64,000 bases of DNA from Actinoplanes sp040639655 (GTDB lineage Bacteria > Actinomycetota > Actinomycetes > Mycobacteriales > Micromonosporaceae). The DNA lies in the NCBI RefSeq assembly GCF_040639655.1, contig NZ_JBFAAI010000029.1:47327-111326 (forward strand), written 5' to 3'. The position numbers were made by a program, and so were the translations under genes. Positions 41,853-51,210 of this stretch are shown piece after piece; position 1 is the stretch's first letter; each line of letters opens with the position of its first letter. The notes under the pieces were generated by a model, which saw nothing but the letters and a program-made list of their open reading frames with translations, made no database searches and had not been told where the DNA came from.

Positions 41853-44800
41853 CTACTCTTGTTCGACGCGGTTGCGGCCGCCTTCCTTGGCTCGGTACAG
41901 GGCTTGGTCGGCGCGCGTGAGCAGATCGTCCACGGCGCTGTCCCCGGGACGCAGGTGGGTCAGGCCGATGCTGATGGTCACCGGGACAGGGCCGTCGCGG
42001 GTCGGCACCGGCTCGACGGCGACCGCCTGCCGGAGCTGCTCCGCGAGTGCGGGCCCGTCGAGATCCGGGCCGGTCAGGATCGCCGCGAACTCCTCGCCGC
42101 CGTAACGGCCCACGACATCACCGGCACGCAGGCACCCGCTCATGCGCTTCGCCACCTCGCGGATGACGTCGTCGCCGACGCCATGGCCGTACGTGTCGTT
42201 GATGTTCTTGAACTTGTCGATGTCGAGCATGGCGGCGGCCAGCGGCTGACCGTCGCGCGTCGCGTCGTTCACCAGCGCGCCCGCCAGGGCGTAGAAGTGG
42301 CGGCGGTTGTTCACGCGGGTCAGTTCGTCGGTGGTCGCCAGCTGCTGCACACGGGTGAAGAGAGCCGCGTTGGCGTAGGCGCTCATGCCCTGGCTGGCGA
42401 GCGCGGCGGCCACCTCACGACGGGTGTCGTCGAAGCGGTCGTCACCGAGCAGGACCACGCCGACCAGCCCGTCGCGGGACAGCAGTGGTACAGCCAGACC
42501 AGAGGTGACGTCACCGAGCAGCTCCCTGCAGAGCGGGGTGTCGCCGGAGAGCAGGAACGGCTCAGTGGCGGTGAACGCCGCATACTCGTCCGGTTCCAGC
42601 CGGCGCCCGTGCGGGTTCACGGCATCGGTCCCGGCCGCGGCCGCGACGGTCAGCGTGGTGCCGTCCGCGGTGAGCAGGCAGCCGCTGACCGCGTCGAGCT
42701 TGTTGTGGAGGGTGGCGAACAGCCGGTGCAGCACCTGGGGCGGGTCGAGGACCGCGCTCAGCTCGGCGAGACTGGCGCGTAGCGTCTCGGCGAGTTGCTG
42801 CTGCTGCTGGGCGGCGCGCACGGCGACGTCGAGCTGTGCCGCGCGGGCGGTCTCCAGGGATACCGCGACGTGGCTGGTGATGGCGGTGAGCACCTCGATG
42901 TCGTCCTCGGTGAAGATGCCCCGGGCCATCCGGCTGTCGAGGTAGACCACTCCGCTGAGGCGGCCCTTGAGCTGCAGGGGGGCGACCATGATGCTGCGCA
43001 GCCCGTGCGCGACCACACTGTGCGAGCCGAGGGCGAGACCCTGCTCGGTGCCGGTGATCACCAGCGCCTCGCCGTTCTCGACCACCCGGCGTACGAGTGT
43101 GCTGCCGTATCCGGTGGTGGTGTCGGCCTCTGTGCCGTCAGCGTTGCGGCCGACGAAGAAGGACGGTGCGCCGGTCTCGTCGAGCAGGAACATCAGGGCG
43201 CGTTCGGCGCCGAGGATGCGCAGCGTCTCGTCGAGCGCCACCCGGGCCAGCTGTTCCGGGTCCAGAACGGTCGCGGCGGCGGCGCTGACCTGCTGCAGGG
43301 CCTCGAATCGGCGGTTACGCGCCACACTCGTCCGCCGGTCGACGTGAGTGTGGCGCTGCACCGACCGGGCCTCGTCGACGCCGAACTCGATCTTGATCTG
43401 CCGGCGCCGATGTTCCCATCCGTACGTGGCGGCGAGCATGTGAGCGAAGCGGGCCTGTCGCTCGGCCTCGCCGGACAGACCCATCTGGCGCAGGGCGCGA
43501 GCGCGGATCCGGGCGACCTCGAACGTCAGGATCGGCGCGTCCAGCGACCGGGCTCGACGTTCCACCCGGTCGGCGAGGGCGAGTGCCTTACGGTTGTCGC
43601 CGCACTGCTGCCACAGCGCCGCCTTGGCCACCCGATATGCCGCCTTGAGCAGCGGCGTGCCGGTGACCTGCGCCAGCTCACGCAGGGCCTTCTTCGCGGC
43701 CGCGACGCGTGCCGGACGTTCCTCGTCGGTCGACATGCGCAGCTGCGCCATCCGGCCGTGCATCTTGTACACGTAGAACCACTTGTGCTGCGGCATCAGA
43801 TCGCGGTTGCTCAGGCCGAGGCCTTCGAACTCGGCGATGGCCTCCTCCAGGGGAGCGCCGAACTCGCCTTGCTCGACCACCGCGCACGCTGCCGCGGTGG
43901 CGATGCTTGCCCGTTGCACGGGTGAGCCCACACCGGGCGGGAAGGATTCCCGCAACGCGGCGAGCGCGGTAGCGGCTTCGGCGGGCCGGCCCTGCTGGGC
44001 CGGAACCATGACGCTGAGCATGCTGAACGGTGTGCCGTACGCCTGGCGGGGATCAGGCAGGTGCCGCATGCCCCGCGCGTACTGCTCGGACGCCTCGGGT
44101 GTGTGCCCGCGGAAGATCAGCCGTAGCCCGGTGGAGGCGAAGCCGGTGATCAGCTGGGCCGGGAGGAACCAGCGGGCGTGCCGGACGATCGCGCGCTCCC
44201 AGGCACTGCCGTCGTCGAAACCGCCGAACAGCAGCGCGCACCCCTGGAACCATTCGACGTAGGCGATCAGTTCAGGATCGTTCAGTGCCGCCGCCGTACG
44301 GGTGGCCCGGCGCAGCGAGCGCTCGGCCACGCCACGCAGCTTCACCACGGCCGCCACGTAACCGATCAGGGCATACACCCGGGCGTACTGGGCGCTGGGC
44401 CCGAGCCGGTTGACGGCGTACAGCGCCCGCAGCGCGAAGATCAGCGCCTCGCGCAGCCGGAGACCGATGGCGGCGGCATAACCACCCGCGTCCAGCACGG
44501 CGGCCAGGGTGGCCAGCTCCTCACGCCGGTCGCCCCGGGCGGTGCCGTACCCGAGCCGGGTACGGCGCACGAGCCCGCCCATCGCGGCGATCGCCAGGGT
44601 GGAGGCGAGCCGGGGCACCTTGCCGGCGGGCAGGGGGTGGCCGAGGTCGGCGAGCGCCGCGGTGGCCGCACGCACCGCGTGGTCGTCCGCCCAGTTGGTG
44701 TGGTGCAGCTCGACCAGGGTGGAGCCGAGTTCCGCTCGTCTCCGCGAGTCCTGCTCCACCGCCAGCGCGCGCTCCAGGGCGTCCTGCGCGTCGGCATAAC

Positions 44801-47066
44801 GGCCGGCCCGCAGGTACGCCACGGCCAGCGGATGGAGGATGTCCGACGGTCGGCCGACGTCGTTGCGGCTGGCGTGCTCGAGATAATCGATGGCACCGGC
44901 CGCGGAGTGCTCGGCCAGGGCCTGCATGCCGGCGGCCCGGGCCGCCCGGTAGTGGACCTCCGGCGCCACCTCCTCGCCGCCCGACCGGTAGTGGCGGGCC
45001 ACGGCATAGACGTGGTCGTCGTCGCGCAGCTGTGCGGGCAACTCTTCGAGAGCCGCCCCGAGCGCGGCATGCAGCCGGCACTCGTCCTGCTCCGGCAGTT
45101 CACCCAGCAGCGCCTGACGAAGTGCGGCGTGCACGAAGCCGTACCGGCCCCCGTCCCGCAATTCGAGGACGCGATGACCGACCGCCGCGGTCAGCGCGTC
45201 GAGCACCCGGTCGACAGGCAGACCGCACGCGCCGGCGACGACCTCGTGCCGGAACTGGCTTCCGGTCACCGCACCTGCCTGGACCACCCACCGGACCTCG
45301 CCGGTGAGCATCCCCAGCCGCGACACGATGAGCGCCTCGGCATCAGCGGCGGCCGGCAGGGCATCGACACCCACGGTGTCGAGGTACCACTCCCCCCACA
45401 GGGGGACGAGCAGGCCCGCATCGACCAGCTGCAACAAGTACGCGACAACCGCCAGCGGAGGTCCACCGGTACGGGCGGCGACGTGCTCCAGCAAGCCGGC
45501 CGGCACCGTGGCGCCGGGCAGGCGGGAGGCCACCAGCTCGGCGACCGCATCGGCAGCGAGAGGTTCGCACCGCACCTCGGTGTCGAGCTTCGCGCCCAGC
45601 TCGGTGACCGGCCCGTCCGCGCCGTCCAGCTCGGTGAGCAGCACCAGCAGCGGAGTCTGGGCCAGCATGGGCCCCAGCAGGTTCAGCACTCGCCGGCTGC
45701 CGGCATCGAGCCACTGCGCGTCGTCGAGGCACAGCAACAGACCGCCGCAGGAGCGAGCGAGCCGGCTCAGGAACACCGCCACCGCGGAGAACATCAGTTC
45801 GTCGCGGCCCTCGGTTCCACCACCGGTGTCGCCCAGCAGTTCTGCCAGCCGCGGCGACACACCGGCGAGCAGGCCCGCCCCGGCCTCGACCGCCGCCTCC
45901 CGTACCCATTCCAGGTGCACGTCGTGCTCGTCGTCGGGCATCGCGGCGATGGCGTCCAGATGATCGTCGACAGCCGCGCGCAGCGCCGCCATCGGCAGCA
46001 CCTCGTCCTGCACACAGCGGCCCCGCAGAACCGCGGCCCCGATGACGCGTGTGCACATCTCGGCGGCCAGCCGGCTGCGGCCCGTACCGGCGGCGCCGCG
46101 GATGACAGCACCACCGCCGACACCACGCCCGGCACGCTCCCACCGGCCCATGAGCGTCGCCAGCTCGGGCTCACGCCCGCACAACGGCCACATGCCGGCC
46201 GTCGCGTCGTCGGCGACCGGCAGCGTCTCCGAACCGGGACAACGGCGCAGGTCGGTGAGGAGAGCGCCGGGACTCTGATAACGGTCGTCCGGGTCCTTGG
46301 CCAGCAGCCGCTCGACCACCTCGGCCAGCACAGGGTCGGCGTCCGGCCGCAACGACCGTACCGACGGCACCGGAGCCACAGCGTGCAACCGCAACAGCTC
46401 GCCCACGTCCGCGGCATCGAACGGCGGCTGCCCGGTCAGGCACTCGAACAACACGACGCCCAGCGAGTACAGGTCCGATCGGCCGTCCACCGGCCGCTTC
46501 AACATGCCCGATTGCTCCGGCGCGGTGTAGACGAACGTTCCTACCGCTTCGTCGGTATCGTCGGGCGCCCGGCCCAGCAGGGCCAGCCCGAAGTCGATCA
46601 GCTTGGCCGACCCCTGTGACCCCATCATGATGTTCTGCGGTTTGACATCACGGTGCACCAGGCCGGTGCGATGCGCCGCCCCCAATGCCCGCGCCAGCAC
46701 GGCCGCGAGCTCGACCACCCGCCACTGCGGCAGCGGACCGTTGACAAGAAGCTCAGCCAGGGATCCGCCGTCGATGAATTCGGTGACCAGAGCAGGTGTG
46801 CCCTCGTACCGGCCCGCGGCCATGGTGGTCACCACACCGGGGTCGTTGACGCACGCCAGCAGCGCGGCCTCCCGGCAGAACGCCAGCAGCGTCTGCGGGT
46901 CGTCCCCGGCCTCACCGCGAGGACGTTTGAGGGCGTACCACTGGCCGCCTCGACGTGCGCGGTGCACCGTCGTAGCCGCACCACGACCCAGCTCCGCCTC
47001 AATCTCGAGCCCGGTCAGCTCCGCTGCCTGGCGGCCGGTCTCCGAACCGCGTGTGTCGACGCTCAT
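41853..47066 (-). CDS. Ser/Thr kinase-AAA ATPase-TPR-GAF-GGDEF fusion (PknK-like diguanylate cyclase)
   Basis: A 1737-aa cytosolic multidomain protein, among the largest in the window. In order: (1) eukaryotic-type kinase, about 18-280, with K47 (YALK), E66, HRDVKPQN, DFG and APEQ, apparently active; (2) AAA_16-type ATPase, about 298-480, with a Walker A of GAAGTGRS in which the usual lysine is arginine, and LLLCLDDAQWLD as Walker B; (3) a long helical TPR-like region, about 650-1200; (4) two GAF domains, about 1245-1400 and 1425-1565; (5) GGDEF domain, about 1575-1735, with DIDKFKNINDTYGH, an intact GGEEF, and RAGD five residues before it as a c-di-GMP inhibitory I-site. It should make c-di-GMP in response to kinase or GAF inputs. 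The start is ATG 47066 (TTG 47069 is adjacent). Confidence 0.93.
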   Translation of the reverse strand: MSVDTRGSETGRQAAELTGLEIEAELGRGAATTVHRARRGGQWYALKRPRGEAGDDPQTLLAFCREAALLACVNDPGVVTTMAAGRYEGTPALVTEFIDGGSLAELLVNGPLPQWRVVELAAVLARALGAAHRTGLVHRDVKPQNIMMGSQGSAKLIDFGLALLGRAPDDTDEAVGTFVYTAPEQSGMLKRPVDGRSDLYSLGVVLFECLTGQPPFDAADVGELLRLHAVAPVPSVRSLRPDADPVLAEVVERLLAKDPDDRYQSPGALLTDLRRCPGSETLPVADDATAGMWPLCGREPELATLMGRWERAGRGVGGGAVIRGAAGTGRSRLAAEMCTRVIGAAVLRGRCVQDEVLPMAALRAAVDDHLDAIAAMPDDEHDVHLEWVREAAVEAGAGLLAGVSPRLAELLGDTGGGTEGRDELMFSAVAVFLSRLARSCGGLLLCLDDAQWLDAGSRRVLNLLGPMLAQTPLLVLLTELDGADGPVTELGAKLDTEVRCEPLAADAVAELVASRLPGATVPAGLLEHVAARTGGPPLAVVAYLLQLVDAGLLVPLWGEWYLDTVGVDALPAAADAEALIVSRLGMLTGEVRWVVQAGAVTGSQFRHEVVAGACGLPVDRVLDALTAAVGHRVLELRDGGRYGFVHAALRQALLGELPEQDECRLHAALGAALEELPAQLRDDDHVYAVARHYRSGGEEVAPEVHYRAARAAGMQALAEHSAAGAIDYLEHASRNDVGRPSDILHPLAVAYLRAGRYADAQDALERALAVEQDSRRRAELGSTLVELHHTNWADDHAVRAATAALADLGHPLPAGKVPRLASTLAIAAMGGLVRRTRLGYGTARGDRREELATLAAVLDAGGYAAAIGLRLREALIFALRALYAVNRLGPSAQYARVYALIGYVAAVVKLRGVAERSLRRATRTAAALNDPELIAYVEWFQGCALLFGGFDDGSAWERAIVRHARWFLPAQLITGFASTGLRLIFRGHTPEASEQYARGMRHLPDPRQAYGTPFSMLSVMVPAQQGRPAEAATALAALRESFPPGVGSPVQRASIATAAACAVVEQGEFGAPLEEAIAEFEGLGLSNRDLMPQHKWFYVYKMHGRMAQLRMSTDEERPARVAAAKKALRELAQVTGTPLLKAAYRVAKAALWQQCGDNRKALALADRVERRARSLDAPILTFEVARIRARALRQMGLSGEAERQARFAHMLAATYGWEHRRRQIKIEFGVDEARSVQRHTHVDRRTSVARNRRFEALQQVSAAAATVLDPEQLARVALDETLRILGAERALMFLLDETGAPSFFVGRNADGTEADTTTGYGSTLVRRVVENGEALVITGTEQGLALGSHSVVAHGLRSIMVAPLQLKGRLSGVVYLDSRMARGIFTEDDIEVLTAITSHVAVSLETARAAQLDVAVRAAQQQQQLAETLRASLAELSAVLDPPQVLHRLFATLHNKLDAVSGCLLTADGTTLTVAAAAGTDAVNPHGRRLEPDEYAAFTATEPFLLSGDTPLCRELLGDVTSGLAVPLLSRDGLVGVVLLGDDRFDDTRREVAAALASQGMSAYANAALFTRVQQLATTDELTRVNNRRHFYALAGALVNDATRDGQPLAAAMLDIDKFKNINDTYGHGVGDDVIREVAKRMSGCLRAGDVVGRYGGEEFAAILTGPDLDGPALAEQLRQAVAVEPVPTRDGPVPVTISIGLTHLRPGDSAVDDLLTRADQALYRAKEGGRNRVEQE

Positions 47067-47399
47067 CAATCTGGTGCCCCGTCTCTCAATCCCTGCTTGA
47101 CCAGATCGGTGGGGGTAGCCGAAAACTGAACCATTCCACGCACACGCCGGCCGGCGTCACCACCGCCGATGGCATCAACAGCTGCTGAAACGATCGTCGA
47201 CGACGACCGCCGTCTCGGTCTGACCGGTGCTGGCTCGACCACCAACGCCTCGCGGAGCTCGTGGCACCCGTTCGGACGCGGGAGCCGATACCGGCCCAGC
47301 CGCTCGGGGTGAAACCGTCGCCACCAAGCTCGCCGCTTCCCCCCGTGGGCTGGGGTCCCGTGTCACGTCCGGCCGGTTACCGACGAGCAGGAGCACGTG
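47067..47399. other. Spacer between kinase-GGDEF gene and decayed EAL gene
   Basis: About 330 bp upstream of the kinase-GGDEF gene, expected to contain its promoter. No -35/-10 pair or operator stands out. A short minus-strand frame exists but shows no motif. Confidence 0.4.
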
Positions 47400-48072
47400 G
47401 CCCTCGCTGGTCGGGGTTTTCTACACCCTCGGCGACCGTGGCCAGGCCCATGGGGTGGGCCAGCTGCACGATGCCTTCGGCCAGGGCCGCGCTGGCGGCA
47501 GAGGTTGCGACGTCATCGACGAACGATTACCGGCGTCGGTAAGCCAGGGATGAGTAGCCGGCGCCGAAGTCGTCGACTGCCAGGCGCACGCCGGGCTTCT
47601 TGAACCCGCCTAGCTGCTCCAACGTTGCAGGGGCATCCTCCACCAGTACGGACTCGGTCAGTTCGAGCACGAGCTGGTTGCTTTCGAGACCACTGTCGCG
47701 CAACACGTAGGCGACGTCGTCGGGCAGCGCCGACATGGCAGCCGACGGTCGCTCGCTGTCGTTGCCGTCGGTGAACGGCTTGGCCATGCTCGTAATCACC
47801 CGGCGAGCGAATGCGGTCACTCGGGCAAGGTGGCCCGCGCCGTGCAGGAGTACCGCAAACTCGTCGCCACCGCAGCGCGCCACGGTGTCAGTCTCCCGCA
47901 CGAGGTTACGCAAACGCGCGCCCGCGCCGATGAGGATTGCGTCCCCCATAGCGTGACCTGCGGCGTCGTTCACGGCCCGGAACCGGTGCAGGTCGATCAG
48001 CGGCACCGCGAGGCGCGCAGTGCTAGGTGGACCAAGATCGTCCGAAGAATCTAAAGTTCCTCGTTCTAGCAA
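47400..48072 (-). pseudogene. Decayed GGDEF-EAL gene
   Basis: Remnant of a diguanylate cyclase/phosphodiesterase. The first part has PLIDLHRFRAVNDAAGHAMG and CGGDEFAVLLHGAG, but the GGDEF domain stops there and joins directly to the middle of an EAL domain (LVLELTESVLVEDAP, then AVDDFGAGYSSLAY). A TAA at 47527-47529 ends the frame after LAYRRR. Beyond it, in the same frame, SFVDDVATSAA and TVAEGVENPDQ are still readable EAL sequence. The start of the GGDEF, its second half with the first half of EAL, and the EAL end are missing: at least two deletions. It sits next to the intact kinase-GGDEF gene. Confidence 0.82.
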
Positions 48073-48187
48073 CCTTCAAGACGTTGGCGACAAGGGGGTG
48101 CCACTTCCACAATAGAAGGTACGTGGTTGAGTTGGCGGGGGGTCACAAGCCCACTTCATGTCTTGACCACACCAAGGGTGAGAAATC

Positions 48188-48646
48188 ATGCGTACCACCA
48201 TCACAACCGCTCTGACGGCGCTGGTCGTCACCGCCGGCCTGGCTGCGGCCTCGGCACCCGCCGCTGCCGCGCCGGCCGAGCCGCGCGGCGGCTACGTCGC
48301 CACCATCGAGATTCTGGGCGGCCCGCCCGGGGGGCCCGAAGGCGCCCCCAATGAGCAGTTCCGCGTTCAGCTGATCGAACGCCAGGACATTCAGGACGCG
48401 TTCGTCGTTCTGCGCAGTGACGACTCCAGCTACGGCAAGCACATCAACGGCATGATCGTGCGGACCCCGTCGCGGTACAACCCCGGCTACAACTGGCATC
48501 TTGACCCGCGTGACGTCGCCTTCCATGAGCGGAGCTGGGAGACGTGCGACGGCCAGCCCTCCTTCTTGGAGGCGGACTGGTGGAACTCCGAGCGGTTCTG
48601 CCCCTGGTTCGGCAAGGTCGTGAAAATGGAGCGCGTGCGCCGCTGA
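48188..48646 (+). CDS. Secreted BP74-like domain protein
   Basis: A 152-aa exported protein: signal peptide (about 1-28, ending APAAAA-APA), then one domain containing ATIEILGGPPGGPEG, FRVQLIERQDIQDA, NPGYNWHLDPRDVAF, ETCDGQPSFLEAD and CPWFGKVVKM. This pattern fits the BP74-related family found in actinobacteria and some eukaryotes (recognised from memory, moderate certainty). Two cysteines may pair. ATG 48188 follows AAGGGTGAG. Role unknown; calcium or protease-related roles have been proposed for relatives but are not visible here. Confidence 0.7.
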   Translation: MRTTITTALTALVVTAGLAAASAPAAAAPAEPRGGYVATIEILGGPPGGPEGAPNEQFRVQLIERQDIQDAFVVLRSDDSSYGKHINGMIVRTPSRYNPGYNWHLDPRDVAFHERSWETCDGQPSFLEADWWNSERFCPWFGKVVKMERVRR

Positions 48647-48670
48647 CCCGACGCTGAGCGCACGGCACTC

Positions 48671-48705
48671 CGGTGGGCCGAACTCCAAGGAGGTTCGGCT
48701 CACCG
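48671..48705 (+). terminator. Terminator after BP74-like gene
   Basis: 13-bp stem CGGTGGGCCGAAC / GTTCGGCTCACCG with one G-U pair and a 9-nt loop, 24 bp after the stop. Confidence 0.78.
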
Positions 48706-48816
48706 TCGTGCTTCCACTGCCCTTTCGCTCCGGCCGGGCGGCGTGCCTCGACTGACGGCGCTCACCTCAAAGCTTTGACTCCAGAATCAACCAATGGACG
48801 ACCGTCGTGCCGTCCA

Positions 48817-49383
48817 TCAGACCCGGCACTCCCAGGAAGCGCTGTAGAAGTTGACGAAACGGGCGATGGTCGCGGTGCCGAACGTCGACTCCCGGCAGAC
48901 ATCGTCCACGTCGATGTCGGTATAGATGTCTCCGCCCGGGTTCCAAGTGACGCAGCGGTAGTCGTAGGACGTGGGGCCGATCAAGCGCGAGGTGCTGTGG
49001 CCCTTGCTCGTGCAGTACCGCTCGAAGTCCGGCGCGTTGGTGCCCCGCTGCACCTCCCAGCAGGTGACCGACCGCGGGTCGTAGAAGTTGGCGATCCGGT
49101 CGACAGCGATCCGGTCGACGGCATTCTCGGTGCCGTACGTCCACCGGCAGGCGGCGTCCAAGCCGAGACCTTCCCGGCGGCTGCCGGATACGCAGTACCA
49201 GTCATAGGCAGTGGAGCCGGTCAGGGCGGTGTCGGCGTACCCGACCGAACGGCAGTAGGCGCCGAGATCGAGGCCACCGAGTTCCCGCGGCGGCGGCCAC
49301 GAGGCGCTTGCCGGGGCGGCCACGATGATGATGCCGCCGATCGCAGTGAGCAGAGCTAGCAAGAACTTGCTGAACGAGCGCAT
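48817..49383 (-). CDS. Secreted Cys-rich protein with duplicated domain
   Basis: A 188-aa exported protein. Signal peptide about 1-28 (RSFSKFLLALLTAIGGIII...APASA). The mature part is two copies of one about-75-residue domain: copy 1 (YCRSVGYADTALTGSTAYDWYC...CRWTYGTENAV...SVTCWEV) and copy 2 (YCTSKGHSTSRLIGPTSYDYRC...CRESTFGTATIARFVNFYS..WECRV). Each has four cysteines at matching positions, suggesting two disulfides per domain. DRIAVDRIA is a small inner repeat. The family is not one I can name. ATG 49383 is chosen at the signal peptide. Confidence 0.8.
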   Translation of the reverse strand: MRSFSKFLLALLTAIGGIIIVAAPASASWPPPRELGGLDLGAYCRSVGYADTALTGSTAYDWYCVSGSRREGLGLDAACRWTYGTENAVDRIAVDRIANFYDPRSVTCWEVQRGTNAPDFERYCTSKGHSTSRLIGPTSYDYRCVTWNPGGDIYTDIDVDDVCRESTFGTATIARFVNFYSASWECRV

Positions 49384-49659
49384 GTGTCTCCCACAACATG
49401 TGACCTGGAACTCTTCCGTGGAGAGTGGCAGCCATAGATTAAAGCGATCTGCAAGTCTCTGCAAAGCCTGCAAAATTCGGAACATCTCGTGATTGAATTT
49501 GCAATGACTCGGCTGAGGTGAGGTCGGCCTGGCGCAGGTGCGATCGCGGTGGCTGCGGATCGCCGACATCGCCGCCGGCGCTGAGCCGGCGTGGCGATGG
49601 TGGAGTGTTCGCGGAGGAATATCGGCGATCAAAACGGAAAGGCATCTGGGATACGGCAC

Positions 49660-49809
49660 TGGAGCCCGGACAAGGTGAGCTATGGGGGCCCTGGGCCGCT
49701 GTACCTGGACGACCCGCAGTCCCGCGCCCGCTGCGACGCCCAGGACCGGGCCCTGGCGCAGTACTACCGCGACGCCTTCACCGCCTACGCCCAACAGCGC
49801 CTGAACTGA
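49660..49809 (+). pseudogene. 3' remnant of an unidentified gene
   Basis: The last 50 codons before TGA 49807-49809 (YLDDPQSRARCDAQDRALAQ then YYRDAFTAYAQQRLN) have strong third-position GC, but the frame upstream, including the ATG at 49591, does not. I read it as the tail of a truncated gene. No family recognised. Confidence 0.4.
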
Positions 49810-49934
49810 TCAACTCCTCTGCCGGATGAGGGCGGCGCTGGCGTGCGGGGCTGCAATACCCGCACACCGATGCCCGGGCACCCGGCCAGGGTGCGCCCCG
49901 GCGGGCGGTTGATCAGGATCTTTATGGTGGGGCG

Positions 49935-50819
49935 GTGACAGCCACGAGAATGCTCGCCGTCGCCCTCGCCGCCGTACTGGGTGTGGGCGGCTGCGCGAAA
50001 GCCGGCACCAGCCCCGCCGAGACCGCACCGGCCGGTGACGCCAAGGAGGCGCTGCTGAAGTCGGCGGACGCGCTCAAGACGGGCAGTTACTCGTTCAGCC
50101 GGACCGGGGCGTACCTGCTCCAGGATCTGCAGCGCGGTGAGGTCCACCTGCCGGACGGGGTGCTGCTGCAGCACGAGCAGCGCGCGGTGATGCGTGTCGG
50201 CGACGCTGTCTACCTGCGGTACTTCCTGTACGGCAACGCGGAGCTGCGCGACCAGTACATGACGTTGTACAAGCGGCACGGCGCAACGGCGGCCCAGCTC
50301 AAGGACTTCGAGAAGATGAACGCGCTGTTGGACGGCAAGCGGTGGGTGCGCGCCGACGAGAAGAAGCTGACGGCGGCGGCGGCGATCGACGAGCAGAGCG
50401 GCCTGGACGCCATGACGCCGCTGCCGAAGGCCGGGGAACACGACCTGCCGAAGGTGGGCGCGCTGCTCACGGCGGTGACGACGGTGGCGCGGTCCGGCGA
50501 CACGATCACCGGGACGCTCGACGCCACCAAGGTCGACCCGGACGCGAACCTGCTGTTCAGCGACCCCACATACTTATACGGCCCGGCGGCGAGGACCATG
50601 TCGTACCAGGCGGTGCTGGACGGGCAGGGGCGGCTCACCGAGTTCACCGTGACGATGCCGAGCCAGCTGGCGTCCGAGCCCGCCGAGGGCCACGATCCGG
50701 AGCCGCCACTGGTCATCAAGATCTCGGGGTACGGCGATACGGCCGCTCCCACCGCTCCGAAGGACGCGCCGGAGCTGCCGCAGTCCGCTTACGAGGTGCT
50801 GTCCCGCGACATCGACTGA
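49935..50819 (+). CDS. Lipoprotein, LppX/LprG-like
   Basis: A 294-aa lipoprotein: signal peptide with lipobox VGGC (Cys20), then a probable LppX_LprAFG-like domain (about 35-290). Supporting features are LLKSADALKTGSYSFSRTG at the start, KRWVRADEKKL and SYQAVLDGQGRLTEFTVTMP, typical of the beta-sheet/helix hydrophobic pocket proteins that carry lipids in the actinobacterial envelope. GTG 49935. The domain call is from general pattern, not a clear motif. Confidence 0.72.
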   Translation: MTATRMLAVALAAVLGVGGCAKAGTSPAETAPAGDAKEALLKSADALKTGSYSFSRTGAYLLQDLQRGEVHLPDGVLLQHEQRAVMRVGDAVYLRYFLYGNAELRDQYMTLYKRHGATAAQLKDFEKMNALLDGKRWVRADEKKLTAAAAIDEQSGLDAMTPLPKAGEHDLPKVGALLTAVTTVARSGDTITGTLDATKVDPDANLLFSDPTYLYGPAARTMSYQAVLDGQGRLTEFTVTMPSQLASEPAEGHDPEPPLVIKISGYGDTAAPTAPKDAPELPQSAYEVLSRDID

Positions 50820-51210
50820 GCTGATCGACCAGGGCTAGGTTGGTTCGCCTCGGCGGCGTCAGCCGCCAGCGCGTATACCAGCTCACCTCGAGAGCGGAAT
50901 TCCCGGCGCCGGCCGCTGAAAGGTGTGGTTCGCCGACGACGTACCCAAGCTCATAGCGTCGGCAGTTCCACAACCTTGCAAGCGGAACGTTCCAGTTTTG
51001 GAAGCGGAACGGACCAGCCAGTCGACGATGCGGTGCTATTCCTGTCCGTTCGAGAGATCCGCCCGCCATCCTGTCCGCTCGAGAGATCCGTCCGCCGCTA
51101 CGGTCGTCGGCTTCGCCGTCGCTCTGAGGTCTGGGCGGCCTATTGGCTCCATCGCATGACAAGCAAGAGCCGGATCTGACGAGCCGAAACAAGGGGTAAC
51201 GGCGTGCTGG
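50820..51210. other. Intergenic region between lipoprotein and tetR
   Basis: 391 bp without a supported gene. It contains a pair of near-identical 17-bp direct copies (CGAGAGATCCGyCCGCC at about 51051 and 51080) and otherwise nothing I can identify. Confidence 0.45.

Noticed and set aside
44178..46619. Large plus-strand frame opposite the kinase-GGDEF gene
   Set aside because: The minus strand contains kinase and ATPase motifs in this stretch; the plus frame is low-complexity Gln/His/Arg/Gly.
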